Of a DNA stretch of 64,000 nucleotides, positions 49,001 through 62,200 are shown one piece after another (position 1 is the stretch's first letter; each line of letters begins with the position of its first letter). The notes under the pieces were generated by a model. The model made no database searches. It saw only the letters and a program-made list of their open reading frames with translations, and was not told where the DNA came from. Made by a program: the position numbers and the translations under genes. The stretch is from Tomocerus qinae (lineage: Eukaryota > Arthropoda > Collembola > Entomobryomorpha > Tomoceridae): the NCBI GenBank assembly GCA_020055645.1, contig CM034548.1, positions 37,874,296 to 37,938,295 of the forward strand, given 5' to 3'.

Positions 49001-51021
49001 TAAACATGTTATGCAAAAAATTAGAAATATTTCTCTCTATATTATCGCTAGTTAGTTCGATAATCATGATTACAAAGATATTTAACTTGAGTAGTTTTCT
49101 ACCACTAACAAAGCTGTCTCTTTAATTTTGCTATTTGAAATTATCTGCGCTAATATTAAAATGCAGTGCTTATAATTATAGTTGTGTTGTTTGTAACGTA
49201 TGCATTGCAAGCAACAGATTGTATAACTGCAGTTATACTATTCACGATAAATTTATTCTTGTTATGTATATTTTATGGGCAATATTGGATATAGAATTAA
49301 CTAATTCATTTTTGGTATATCGCAAAGAAATGCAAAAGTACACACTAATTTCACTATTCTCCAAATTAGTATTTTATAACTATATAACATTTGTGGAGGC
49401 ATAGTCATTTAAAGGAAGTACGGACTAGACGGTCTGGAGTCTTTATTATTGTAATTGTACCCACTACCAATTACCTGATTTGGAGAAGGGAAATTATTTA
49501 ATGTATTGAGGCAGACTGCTTATTATTACAAATATTATCACGAATGTATCTCTTAACGTATTCTATCTTTTACTAAATATAAATCCAAGTATGTCTGTCC
49601 AAATTCTAGTCAAAAACAAAAAGCTTATAACTGCTAATAATATATTTGTTATGCTTATAAACATCAGCTGGAGTAGTTATTGTCGAAATGTTGCTTGTCA
49701 ATACAATGGATCATATTTTACTTAAAAGTTGATTATAGTAACCCAATCATCGACTTGCACTCAAACATCGACACATTTTTTGAGAACTCCTTTACCTGAA
49801 GTCCGTAAAGAACGTAGAGATGAATATTTAAATTCCACAGTTACTATTTACTACGGGAGTTAGAAAGTTATACAAATATAGTAGGTACTTAATGCTATAA
49901 ACCTAATTTAAAACAGTGTGAATAGCATTCAAAATAAATATTATTTACTGCTGACAGTGTACTTCTATTCATATCGACAATATGTGTACCTACTGTTAAA
50001 TATGTTTAGCCATTTTCACCATAAATCAACACTGCGTGAAATTCAAAATATATTATAAAATCATGAAAGTTTTGGCAACTAAAACGGATTAATAAAATCC
50101 ATGCTGATAGAGACAGCTGATTGTTCAATTCAGATGTCCATAAATTCTGAAATGAGATTTAAGGTATGTTAAAACTTCCAAACGAACTAGGCAGTAGTGA
50201 CATTGACTAACGTGTGAAGATGGCTTGACATACCAATGGCAAAATAACAATATCTGTATTATAAATTCATATATACGACTAACCTCGGAAGGTATAACTA
50301 TTGATTTGTATAAAATAAAATAATGTTTACATAGCGTTGTGTATTTTCATTGTATATATAGGATTGTGTTACACTAGTATCGTATACATTTCAAATTCAA
50401 ATGACTGTCAATGTCCATATGACACTAACACTTATTATGTTTTCTTTAGTACCATATGTATATTGTTCATCAAAGAGGTAAAATAGTTGTAGTTGTAGAG
50501 CACTGAACGTTTTCTATTAGTACCGTTAGAATGACAAGATCATCTTGCAAATAATTTTCCTAAAAGGAGATTTATGGTCGTTTTTACTGCTAAATTATTT
50601 AACTATTGTTGTTTTCTATGAAATTCGACAATTATTTGACTATTATTTACCTATAGCAACATTTGGGGGTCTCATATATTGTATTTCTGAAAAATAACAA
50701 GCAAAATATACAAATTACTTACATTACTGAATCTACTTTTTAATTATTCAGAGGATTTTCATGCATTTTAATAAAATATTTACATAAAAGAGGCTTACAT
50801 CACATTTTACAAAGTAAATGTGCAACCATATAGCAATTATGGACTATTCGAGGTATACTAAGGGTTTCTGAGATATACTAAAATTTGATACAGTTCATAT
50901 TTTAATTACATTTTAATTAAGTTGCAATCATATTTCAATTAAGTACATAGATGATATCTACTAATAAAGTTGCGAAAAAGCAATAATATCTAATAAGGTA
51001 CAAATGACCTCTACCACTATG
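46033..51021. other. 5-kb gene-poor region
   Basis: AT-rich DNA between the ends of two convergent genes. Short open frames at 46913-47137 and 49135-49404 have no family resemblance. Part may be 3' UTR of the KIAA2013-like gene; no poly(A) signal stands out. Confidence 0.45.
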
Positions 51022-51027
51022 TTTATT
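51022..51027 (-). terminator. Candidate poly(A) signal of the PPP4R1-like gene
   Basis: AATAAA on the minus strand about 95 nt past the stop at 51121. Confidence 0.4.
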
Positions 51028-51120
51028 TTTAAACCTAAGCCAAACTAAGCTACAAAAGGAATTCTTACATAATACCATCTAATCAAACTATTTTGATGGA
51101 ACTTCTGATTTTGTTGCCCC

Positions 51121-53201
51121 TCAAGTTTCTTCTTCATTTTCTCTTGCTAATAAGCCTGTACTGAAAAACCGCACATCTTCGTCTGGATCGTTGTGAAGCT
51201 TCCGCAGTGTGCGCATTAAAGTTTCCTTTGCAGGATTGTTAGAATCACAGTAGTATTCTGTTCACAAAAATGATACCGATTATACAACTATAGTTATTAG
51301 TAGACATCACAAGTTTAAAAAATATATTTTCTCAAGCATTTACCCTTGGCTGAGACATATTTCTGCATCGTTTTGGCGACTACGAGACGAACATTAGGAA
51401 CGCGGTCAAAACTGAGATCAATTAAGTAAGGTAAAACTTGAATATTGAATTGATTGGGCGATAGAGCACTTAATTCCAAAAATTGACCGGAAAGGCTAGC
51501 GTAGGTCTGTCGCTTGAACCATTTGTCGCTGTCGCATAGTTTTTTAACCAGTTCCAGAAGTAATTCTTCAACTACACTCGTTTTTCCTCCTTCAGAGTTA
51601 CTCTTACTAAATCCGTTCAACTGTTTAATGAAGTAAGCAACCTAAATATCCCAAAAAATGGACATTAATTAGTACCTATAATTTATTTAATGGACTAGGA
51701 CAATAGTACAGGATTTCTTACCACTTCAACGGCTTTTATGCGAACTTCCGCCACATTATCCAAAACCAAATTTAAAGAAATGGGCCAAAGATGTGTAACT
51801 ACGTCTTCAGGCTCAAATATTTCACTTAATAGTTGAAGTTGATCTGCCAAATCCAATCGGAAGCGCCAACCGAGTTTATTCTCCATTTGTAAAAAATTTG
51901 GAAGCGTGTGGAGACATTTTTCACGGTCTTCCTTCCCCAGAACCTGCAGACCCAATAATTTTGTTACATACTTTCTCCAACTGTCCCTTCTTAAGCATAT
52001 TATGTAGTATTTCTTACCTTGACAAACATTGATAAGTTTTTAAGTATCCCAACTCGGACTTCGTCAAGGTCATTTGTAAGGGTTATATAAAACGGTAGCA
52101 AATCTCTTCCTGCTAACTCGGGGCCTACAACTCTAGCTATTTCGTGCAAACTGGCAGCCAAAGTGTACCTAAATGTGCTCTGAAATTTAAAAATGTCAAC
52201 TGTACTGTTAGTTATCAGTCATACATTTATTTATACACAACGATTGAAAGGCATATATTATATTTTATATTATATTATTATCATATCATATTTACCTCCT
52301 CACTACGTATCAAGCCTCCGTAACAATCTAGAAGCATGGACCACTTCTGTGGGTCAAGTCTATTGGCCGGGCCCATGTCACCTGTCCCATCATCATGTTT
52401 TGACGTATTGTACAAATACAAGTGGCTTAGAGTAGATACAAAATCCAGTATTTCGTCATCAGACACAAGCTGTGGAGAAGTTAAAGACTCTGTCGAAACA
52501 TTCTTATGAAGTTCGCCATCCTCGTTTAAGAAATACTCCCAATTGATTTCTTCGATGTTCTGAAAATTGCTATTCTTTGCTAGTGAAGCATCGAGTGGAC
52601 GTTTCGCCCTTAATTCGATGAGTAATTCTTGAACTGGAAGACACCAGTAAGTTAAATCATTGAAGACAACTTCGCAGTTCGTTTCTTTCACATTCTGTAA
52701 ATTATTATTGCTTTCTTGTGAAGCATCGGCTGGACATTCCATATGGGGATCCGCATTTAATTCGATGAGTAATTCTTTAACCGGGAGACACCAATAGCTA
52801 AAATCATTGAAGACAATTTCGCAATTTTTTTCTCTGATATTCTTTTTATTATTAGTTTTTGTTTGTGAATCATCTTCTGGACATTTCATAGGGAGATTCG
52901 CCTTTACTTCGATGGCAAAATCTTGAACCGGAAGACGCCAATAGGCAAAGTCATAGTACTCATTTTCACAGATTATTTCTTTGACATTCGGTATATTATT
53001 ATTATTTCCAAGAGAAGCATCGGCTTGATTTGGAGGGCGATTTGTATTTAATTCGATGAGTAATTCTGGAACCGGTAGACGCCAAAAGTTCAAATCATAC
53101 CCAGAAAATGAACTTATATCTCTATTAGCATTCCCTGCCTCCATCTTAGTATCATCTTCGTGAATAAGACTGGGCTTTGGCTGGCTGTCAATGGTGGTCA
53201 T
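51121..53201 (-). CDS. PPP4R1-like protein (C-terminal half only) with four W-x-L-P-V repeats
   Basis: Five exons: 53201-52296, 52179-52018, 51943-51722, 51641-51344, 51257-51121; phases agree, 574 aa. Residues about 305-570 are HEAT repeats resembling the C-terminal half of PPP4R1 (PP4 regulatory subunit 1): LAASLHEIARVVGPELAGRD, FYITLTNDLDEVRVGILKNL, GWRFRLDLADQLQLLSEIF, DRVPNVRLVVAKTMQKYV. Residues 38-190 hold four tandem units of about 49 aa built around FWRLPVPELLIEL, YWRLPVQDF, YWCLPVKELLIEL and YWCLPVQELLIEL (tryptophans at 40, 88, 137, 186). Vertebrate PPP4R1 has a related single FWRTPLPEIDLDIEL-type motif. The N-terminal HEAT array of PPP4R1 (roughly 400 residues) is missing and no exon for it is seen up to 54105. 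It may be a PP4 regulator or a truncated paralogue. Confidence 0.82.
52541..53111 (-). repeat. Four-fold 147-bp coding tandem repeat in the PPP4R1-like gene
   Basis: Within the first exon, units of about 147 bp recur in frame, each with a Y/F-W-x-L-P-V core, an (E)LLIEL stretch, an ADAS-like and Asn-rich spacer, and an NVKE-x-x-CE ending. Units 3 and 4 are the most alike, so the last duplication was probably theirs. Confidence 0.8.
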
Positions 53202-54077
53202 ATCGAATATTCTCCCAATTTCGGGAAGTTGAAAGAAGCCTGACTAACAAATTCACTACTGATGAAAATCACTATTACAGCTGCTTTTTCGAACGAATAA
53301 TTATCAAAATACACTAAAATTCAAAATTATTATGTTTATTAAACAAACACGCTTTTTCCTTCCCAATGGCTCGACCACATCCACGCTCAGATTGAAATAT
53401 TTCGCGTTTTGAAGTGTAGGTACATACTTTAGTCTAGCGCAGTGCAGTTATAAACATATTGTGTTGTGCCTGTTTGTTTCCAATTTCCAAGCCTTCCGAA
53501 CATTAATCGTGCTAATCAAGTCAACTAAGTCAAGTCAACAGAAATACGCATTTATTATTATGTCAATTGCATTTTACATTCATCATTACCCTACACAACC
53601 ACCTGTGTATTGATATTTTAAATGTTTTTATAATATTTTAGATTACATTACACATTAATAAATCACTTTTCGTTAAGGTTTGAAACGGTCGATTTTGCCA
53701 AAAATGACGAAAGATGCAAGAATGTTGCTGTAGATTGATATTAATATTCAAAAACTGGAAATAACTGTAAAGATACTTCATATTTCTTTGTTCATATCAA
53801 ACGAAAACGAAATATTTATTATAATTTAAACAAAGTCAAAAGTCTCAAACAGTTGTTCATAAATTGAATGATAATAAGTATTAATATTTGAAACAAAGGA
53901 AATTACTTAGCTAATAAACATTAACTAATGAAAGCTATGCATAGTGATGACTATTTATATGGTAGACACAATTATAGCTTCATTCGTTTTATCCATGTGT
54001 ACAATGTAAATTGTAAATAACATAAGTTGATGATGTCAATACATTCAAGTATTAATGAATTATTTTATAAATTTTCA
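53202..54077. other. Intergenic region upstream of the PPP4R1-like gene
   Basis: Presumed promoter of the PPP4R1-like gene. No HEAT-repeat exon or other coding sequence was recognised. Confidence 0.45.
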
Positions 54078-54083
54078 CTTTAT
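54078..54083 (-). terminator. Candidate poly(A) signal of the LRR gene
   Basis: AATAAA on the minus strand about 23 nt past the stop at 54106. Confidence 0.45.
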
Positions 54084-54105
54084 TGGTGTCATTCAGGTAC
54101 TAAAT

Positions 54106-57100
54106 TTACGGGAACCATTCAAGATAAACATCTTGATTAGTTTTCCTTATCCTTTCCCTTGCAGAATTATAAATGGCTTGCGTTATTATGGGACAACTCC
54201 AAACTCTTATGGTGCCAAGTAGATTTTCCATACTTAGGAGGCAATCAAGAATTTCTTCGTCCATGCTTTGACACTCGTCAATGGTGATTCGACAAAGATG
54301 TTTCATAGGATTTGTCTGAAAGTTAAAATAGCAATTATTATTTGAAGCGGCTGCATGCATATATGCACGTTTTCCTCTGCTAGGTTTTGAGTGTCACTTT
54401 CCCCTTGACTTCGCGCAGAAATAGGACCATTCAATTACTAAAATACAAAATCCCCTCACCTGGGGCAACGGGAACGTTTTATTTATGAATGCTCTTTGCA
54501 CGTGAAGTGAAAAGGAAGTGAGACTCTATACGGGGTATTATTCATAATGACAGGTGTGCAACGGTAAATGAAAGATCATTACCACCCAGATTTGTCGGAG
54601 CAAAGTGCCACTAAAAGCGTCGCATTTCTTCACCAGGAGATTTTTAAGATTGACAGAGCTGCAGAGAAGTTGGGCAAGAGCATTCCAAGAGAGAAATTCG
54701 GTTCTGTCGTCGCACCAAAGTTCTAAAGCAGAGAGACATTTGAAAAGAGATTCTTCAGGATGGCTGCAAGTAGACTGGAAAACTCCAATGTTGCACAAAG
54801 CCAATTTCTGGAGACGAGGACAGGAACGACCCAAACCTTTATTTTGTCAAAACAAAGCAATAAGTGTCATACTATACACGGGGAATCCTGCGTCTGTATA
54901 TCCCATTTCAAAGAGTTATGAGAGAAAACCCCGTGAAATGGATACAATAAAGAGTTGATTTGAAATACAAAAGGATTTTATTGCACAATTAGTGGTTTGT
55001 TTGTTTTTGCAAAGAGTAAAAGGTAAAGTGACAGTGATATTCTTAGCTTGGCAAACGCCCAAGAAATACTATGGATGAAATGTTATGTATGAAAAATAAA
55101 ACACAGAAAAAGAAAGGAAAGTGGCATGAAAGAGAAAACAGAATTGAAAAGGAGGATTTAGAATTGACATGATATAAGAAGACATTCATATACAAACGAA
55201 AGAAATATAGTTCGCTGTATTGGAATATGTATTGTTAGATGTACTTATGAGATCCACATTGACGAACTTGTTGAGTATCAAGTTTTCTAAGGCTGGTCCA
55301 ACTACTTGCATTAATGGCAGAATTCCCTCATCATAGTCTAGAGTCAGCCCATCATTATTTACAATTGTCAGACTTTTCAAATTTTCAAACTGCATGAATT
55401 TGTACAGGGTATCATTGTCTATCCAGGCGTTCATTACCGATAGCATCTAACAAAATCCGAATTTTTATGTGCAAATCCCAAAAATTTATGACAGAGCACA
55501 CAAACTCAATTTTTTAATAATTACTTCGGTATTAGGACACAGAGTGGCCGCCGCATCTATACTTTCAGGACGAATACACGGAGAAACCGAATTTAGAGTC
55601 CTTAGTTTCAAAACCGGGTGTTCTTCAGAATCCACCACAGAATTTGGGTCAAGATGTTCAAAGACCTAGTTGTCAAAAGCTATCTGTATCTGTTGTATAC
55701 TACTTACAAAACAGTTCTAGTACAGTTACCACTTTTACCTGAAATATCTTGTTGAAATCAAAGTCAACAAGGTTTGGCAAGTTACGTAAGGCGCACAATG
55801 CCCCTACCGCAGTTACCCTAGTTTCCGTTATTATAAGTCTCTGCAGCTTCTGACTTCTTTTGATTCCGTCGCCATAGTAGGCTCCACACAACTTAAGAAT
55901 TCCATCGTCTGTTATCATCGTGGAAGTGAGATTGATCTCACGAAGATTGGGACAGTAATAGCCAATCATATCCAACATCTACACAATTGACACTGATTCA
56001 ATGCATGTCTTTGTAAAATGAAATGTGCACCAGAGTAGTGGGATATACACACAAACCGCATCAATGGCACATGTCATTTCCAAGTCGAGGGACACCATGC
56101 ATGTCAAATTGGGAATGATAGACATTATTAACATCGGCTCGACGTGACGCATGTAAGACAAACTCAAATCCCGGAGTCTCTGAAACAGTTCACAATCATT
56201 TCGTACTTTTATAATGCATTGAGTTCAAAAATCAATACTAAATTAAACCACAATGAAGTTTAGTAAGATATTTATGAATAATATACCGTTTTAATAGTTT
56301 AAATCTCATCCATATCGAGTTGGAATATAGAGAATCCCATTTCAAATGAATTTTCACTTTGTTCACAATGAGCAATGTTAAGCACTTATTATTTTACTTT
56401 TAAATTCTTAGTTTTCAGTTCTGAATGAATTTGATTATCGATTAAGAAGTGTTTAATGCGGTACATTAATAAAATCTGTTTTGCTGGAGGCAGCGAATAA
56501 AAATTCGACAAAAAAGTTTTACTATACAGCAAGAGCGATGTAGATATGTTGTAAACAATTTAATATTTCTGCCCGTAACATTGAAGTAAAAGAACACCAA
56601 TTTTACGTGTACTAAAAATTTTCGGTGAAAGCAGAGAAAGCATGCCTCTTTCAATTACATTTTGATAGCTATGTAAAAAAACTGTTCTTACTAACGATTC
56701 CAAAGAGGAGCTGCTTCTAAAAGGCTTTACAAGTAAAGGTCTCTTAAAACCAAATGCTTCCGAAATCGAACTACTTGTATCCTTGTGTGTTAATGTTGTA
56801 ACTAAAAGTTTAGTCTTTATTGCAATTCTTTACTATCCTCACGCATTTATGGAATTTATGCAATTTTTTATTATTAAATGTTAACCTACGTTTAATGCGA
56901 GAATTCCCATATCCCGATGTCCGAATTTAGTATTTAGTTAGTATTAGGATACATTTGGGTGCAATTCCTTTTAGGAATGATTCCCTTTTATAACGTATTA
57001 ATTCCTGACTCTCAATACATATTTATTCCTAATGCAAAACAATATGACAATATCCTTTCTTTGTTTATATATCTACTACAGAATAACTACCGGAATGTAT

Positions 57101-57363
57101 ATTATTTTAACATACTACATTCCGCTACTGCTCCTTGTATAACTTGTATAGTTAAGTCAGTCAATCAAAATACTAATATCACAAATGACATGCTTTTACC
57201 TTGCATCTCGGGAGAAATCGAAAGGCTTGATGTATTTCGCCTGTAACACTCAATCCCAAATTAAGGCTTTGCAATTGTTCCTTCATGAGTAGATGGAGAT
57301 ATTTGCGACTCAGAGATCGTTTAGAACTGACGCCTTCCATCAAATCTTCCAAAATTTGAGATG
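54106..57363 (-). CDS. Leucine-rich-repeat protein, probably F-box/LRR type; 5' end not found
   Basis: Seven exons on the minus strand: 57363-57200, 56179-56057, 55978-55739, 55665-55525, 55446-55245, 54836-54583, 54315-54106; all phases agree, about 444 residues visible. LRR units are clear: LRDLSLSYMRHVEP, MVSLDLEMT, LREINLTSTMITDDGILKL, LQRLIITETRVT, LKSLTIVNNDGLT, LENLILNKF, LQKLALCNIG, LSALELWC, LKNLLVKKCDAFSG, LCRITIDECQSMDEEI. The protein ends DVYLEWFP. The first visible exon begins with two bases of a split codon, so at least one more 5' exon exists; the expected F-box was not found. The family would act as an SCF ubiquitin-ligase substrate receptor. The junction 55245/54836 uses a weak acceptor (AAAG). 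Confidence 0.75.
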
Positions 57364-60331
57364 CTGAAAAGAAACGGATATTGAAAAGGAAGGAAATGGC
57401 ATGTGAAAATGTTTCTTTCACAACGACTAATCGACTTTCTTTAGTCTAAGGATTTTTCATTAAGTCTGTCACATTTTCTTTGATAAAAATGGTTTTTGAA
57501 GAGACATTAAAGGTGACAATGGCATCAATGACGACAAACTGTCTTCTTTCCATTCTTTTACTAAGATTACTCTAGTATTATTCTAGTCCTAGGTATCAAC
57601 TGAAATTGTGCTACAAAGAAAATATTGAATTCATACTATTTTGCATCGATTTCAGTAAAACAAATCTGTTTATACATACGTATCTAGTCACTAGTGTAAA
57701 ATGGTTTTACTTGTTTTAGCAACGAATTATTTTAGCTTCCTCTAAAGATTTATCCATAAAATAGATCAAAGTCGCTTCCTTCAGTCAAGTGCTAGTTTCA
57801 TCTCGTCAAAATTCAAATAAATATTACATATCCATTTTGGCTAAACAAGGTTACGATGTCACTGTAAATGACAATGACAAGACTGCCGTATTTAATCCAA
57901 TGACATGGATTGACGTGGTAGCAGCCAAATACTCTCCGTTGCCATGTATATAACCATAATCTTAATACAAGATACAATAAACTATACTGCTATCAAATTC
58001 GAAGTAGAATTAACAAATGACAGCATGTGGTAACAGTTAATTGTCTCTGTATCTCCTAGTACTCATTTCTGAGTTAAATTGCTTTCCGCAACAAATCTTC
58101 AAAGGTAAAGTATTCTTGTAAGTAGACATTTATTTTGAAATTGAAATACCTCTGCCTGCATGCATATTATATCTCACAGCCTCTTCCTTGCATAGAAAGA
58201 TTTTAATGCTTTCCGACGTAATAAAATTATTTTAAATAAAATTATGTAGGGTGCTTAGAGCGACGGAATAGTAACTCAAACAAAAATACAATTTGAGATA
58301 CCTGAGTGCTTATACTACATACCGGAAACAGCCTGTTAAAAAGCTTTTCCAGCAAAAGCTTTTTAAAAGCATTGTAAAATATACAAACTATGAAACATCC
58401 AGCAGTAAAGTAAATATGTATCTGCTTATTATGACTGTTACAATTTCTCAGGCATTTTTTGAATCAGGTTAATTTATAGCAAATAATTTAAGCAGAATGA
58501 AGTGGCTTAAAGTAGTAGCCAATATTACAATTGTTTTGACTGTTTGTTCCTATTAAGTTAAGCATGGTTGAGATAAATAGTTTTAAATTTTATTGTTCGA
58601 CATTGAATGAAATTGTGAAGCAGTGCTTTACATGAAGTCTGAAAATGAGTTCATGGACTGATTTAAATATTGCAAGATTGAATGTCTACAAAATCGACAT
58701 TTTACTAATTTGTACAGCTACTACATAGAAATCAAAGCACAGAAATGAACTAGCAATTTTCAACTTTCGGATTGGTTCATTATTTGACTTTCGTTAAATC
58801 ATGATTACTAATATAACAACTTAATAATAACTACACAAAATTTTCGTATGCTATTTGTTTATGAAGAACTGATGATTATAACTCATTAATGAACTGGATT
58901 TGACGAAAATTGACATAAAGCATCTTGTTTGACAGAAAGCCAAAATTACTATATACAAATATAATGACAGTCTTGGTAGAGCAATTTAATCTGTGTAGTA
59001 GAGTGAATGGTGGGTAGGTTCAAGGACTTAGATGTAATAGTTAGATCAAATAAGGTAAAACTAAATACAAAATGCGCAGGTCTATTTCTGGGCTTTTTTC
59101 AAGTTCGTTTAAATCTAAGTTTGTCCAAATTGGTCTAAGTTTACCCAAATTGGTCTAAGTTTGTCTAAATTGATCTAAATTGGTCTGAATTTATCTGAAT
59201 TGATCTAAATTGACCTAAGTTGCTCTGAATTGTGCTAAGTGTGAAAATGCAGACGTCCTTAGATACATGCATACCTAAATTCCTGAATCACCACAATACC
59301 CAAGACGCATGATTACGGTGGATGCCTACCTTTCGAAATTGAGTCACGCATACTGGGGGTTACAAGTCATTACTGTAGTATAAACGTGAGTCACACATGC
59401 GCACTGAATTTTGTATGTATGTATCAATGTTGGTATGTATACCAGGCATCAAAAATTTTTGGAAACCTGGTTGGTGTGGAGCCAATGAAATCGCAGCATA
59501 ATAATATAAAGCTAATAATGTAAAAAGAACAGGAACAGCATGGTAGGAATAATGTGATGTACTATTACATTAAATCAGTCTAACAAGAAGTCAAACATTT
59601 TGTGCAGTGTGCACTAATTTTATTAAAGATAAGCATCGCAATGTCAGTATAGCTTAATGCACTGTACCTAATTGTACAATTGCATGATACAAAAGTCATA
59701 CAATCATATTGCAATTAGCTGCTAATGATGCTTAACAAGGCTCAGCTTGGCTATAGGTGCTTTCTGGTCAGGCTCAACTGGTCAGCTAAGCTTCTAGTGG
59801 TAGCTTAGATTTATACAAATGTCTTGTTAGTCTGTAAACCGTACAACGAATTGAGACAATTCATTCAAAATTACATTTCGTAATATTGAGATATATTTTT
59901 AAAATAAAGTCTACCGGAAATCTAAGGAAATCATCTAATATTTATTAGCAAAACGTGAAGGGAAGTTCCCTTGCTGTTTCCCAAATATCTCCTTTGCAAT
60001 TGTTTATTATTACTTTCAACTTATTTGTTAAGTATCTACTTCATAAATTGTATTTGTTGTTTTCGGACCTACTATTATTTTACGTTTCAACACAATCGAA
60101 AACGAAAATAACTTCACACTTTTTGCAAAGCAAAATTCATTCGACATGAGAATTTATGGACAAACTATGTATACACATGTGTATAATCAGTAATAAGCAA
60201 TTTTTATTATGAAAATTGGTCATGCAGATTAAAAAGGTCGAATTACATCATCATTCGGTCAGAAAGTACTTTAATTGTAGTTAAATATTTTTCGGAAGAC
60301 ATAAAGCAATTCAATATGAATGGTCCCATTA
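57364..60331. other. Intergenic region, including the unresolved 5' part of the LRR gene
   Basis: A short open stretch on the minus strand near 57540-57440 starting with ATG could be a first exon, but no donor fits the required phase. Beyond it only a tandem repeat near 59.1 kb stands out. Confidence 0.4.
59112..59243. repeat. Short tandem repeat of TCTAAATTGG/TCTAAGTTTG units
   Basis: About twelve imperfect copies of an 11-bp unit, partly organised as a 22-bp double unit (TCTAAGTTTGTCCAAATTGG and variants). Degeneracy rises toward the right end. Confidence 0.75.
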
Positions 60332-60517
60332 TCATTGAATCCATTTTTCTTTTTTATCTTCATGAAACCACAAAAGGTCTCTGAACTGTAACATTTTACT
60401 AAAAGTAATCTTGCCAGATTTAAACCCCTGTAGACCGTAAATTACAAATTCTAATTTCCGGATATTTCCCTGAGGATTGGCATTTAGGTAACTGGCGTAT
60501 GTTCTTTTATCCGCCAA
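60332..60517 (-). CDS. Possible terminal exon of an LRR-type gene
   Basis: Open for 61 codons and ending TGA, with an LRR-like stretch (NIRKLEFVIYGLQG) and a charged end (WFHEDKKEKWIQ). No convincing splice acceptor precedes it and its link to the exons at 62201-62836 is not in phase by eye. It could be a real exon, a relic, or chance. Confidence 0.22.
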   Translation of the reverse strand: MADKRTYASYLNANPQGNIRKLEFVIYGLQGFKSGKITFSKMLQFRDLLWFHEDKKEKWIQ

Positions 60518-61586
60518 GTACCAAATATTAATTGATTTTCAATTTAGTATAGAGTGCGTAGTAGCAGTTCATGATAGGTAAATTGAAATACCCAAATGAC
60601 AAGTTCAAGGTAGTCCTTTTCCGTTCATCGTCTTTTTCTGCTGTGGTTTAATCGAAATGTGGTAGATACATATAATAATAATGTACTACGCGTAGTGTCG
60701 TTGCCCTTACTTTTTCCATTCGCTGTATCCTATCCCTTTTTATCTATCTTGGAAGTTGGTTGGATGGAATTGTGCAGTAGTGCTGAGATATGCTAAAACT
60801 ACAACTTCTTGTCATGTCTCCACAGTCTGACAGTCTCCAGCAGTCTCTGCTTTGTGGGATTATCATACAGCTCCGCAACACGTCTCATACCCATGAGCAT
60901 TAGCAAGAGCTTTTGACATTTTTTCATATTAAACACCTTTATATAAGATAATATTATAAATCTACGGATATACATACTTAGTACGTATTAGTTAGCTACC
61001 CTTACACCTCAGCTCAACAATAGTGAAAATGTAGCTATGCACCTGTCTTTTGCAAAGAAAATGACTATGACTGACTGTAGTGCGCCTTAATACAGATACA
61101 AGGTGTACCTATCAAACAATTATTATACCATTTCACACAACAAACCATGACACAAGGGATTGGAAATCAGCCACTGTAGTTTTTTTATTATTTGTAGCAA
61201 ACGCCTCAAAAAATTGTTGGGTATAATATACAAAGTAAAAGTGGTAATTAAACTTAGCAACCACAAATTCCCCCGGATTTACTATTATCGGGTTTTGTTA
61301 AAAAATAATGTAAATTAAACTTAAACGCAACCCTTTATGGCAAATATAAGTTAATCACTCTATATTAGGATCATAAAGGAATAAATAAATGAACGCCAAA
61401 TATTGGCTCATTTGTGTTAATATTCGGAACATTACGGGAAAAGCTGATCCGTGTAAACAGTAGATATAAATTTATTTGTGATCATAATGAAGCAACATAA
61501 AAATGACATTGTGAGCTTATATCTATAAAATCTAATACAAATATGCTAATTGTGTTATGCAATGTACACGACAAAACAAAGAACAG
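60518..61586. other. Unassigned sequence
   Basis: No exon, RNA gene or repeat recognised. Confidence 0.4.
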
Positions 61587-61970
61587 TTAAGGTTGGGATA
61601 AGTTGGAGGTTAATACATTGAAATGTCTGTACAAAAATCTCGAGTACTGTTGAATGGAAGTGAAAAGTGTTAATGGAAATTTAAAGTACGGATCTAGACC
61701 TCGGACCCAAGGCTCTTACATTTTCAAAATGTGGCTTGGTGACCGAAAAATCGGCACCGACATTTTCGCGCGGTTTTTTTTAATGGCGCGAAAATTACGA
61801 TCCCGATTTCTCGGTCACCAAGCCACATTTTGAAAATGTAAGAGCCTTGAGTCCGAGGTCTAGATCCGTACTTTAAATATCAAACAAAACCTTTCATTTC
61901 AATTCAGCCGTACTCGAAATTTTTGTACAGACATTTCAATGTAAAAGAGTACAACTTATCCCAACCTTAA
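61587..61970. mobile_element. 384-bp long-hairpin MITE bounded by TTAA
   Basis: The whole element is a near-palindrome. Left end TTAAGGTTGGGATAAGTTG; right end CAACTTATCCCAACCTTAA. Further in, ACATTGAAATGTCTGTAC pairs with GTACAGACATTTCAATGT, and TTAAAGTACGGATCTAGACC pairs with its complement near 61858-61877. The CTTGGTGACCGA blocks also pair, leaving a small central loop around 61775-61790 with GCGCG motifs. Both ends carry TTAA, which would be the target duplication of a piggyBac-type mover if the element proper starts at GGTTGGG. Confidence 0.85.
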
Positions 61971-62200
61971 TATAAATATGTAGGTTTTTTGGAATAGTTA
62001 AGCACGTCACTACACTACATTTATACTCCGCAAGTGGTTTGTCCTAATTTATGACAATGTACAATAGCAGCGTTTGGACTATTCTATTTTTAATAGGTAA
62101 TGTATGGTATATTTCAGTTACGATAGACAATGAAGCTCTAAATTGGCCCGTCGACTCGGGCTTCCAGCAAATCATTTAAAGCAATTAATTTTATAACTAC

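Noticed and set aside
52541-53111. FxxP motifs recognised by PP4 regulatory subunit 3
   Set aside because: The repeated core is F/Y-W-x-L-P, that is WxxP or FxxxP rather than strict FxxP, so I did not call it a PPP4R3-binding site.
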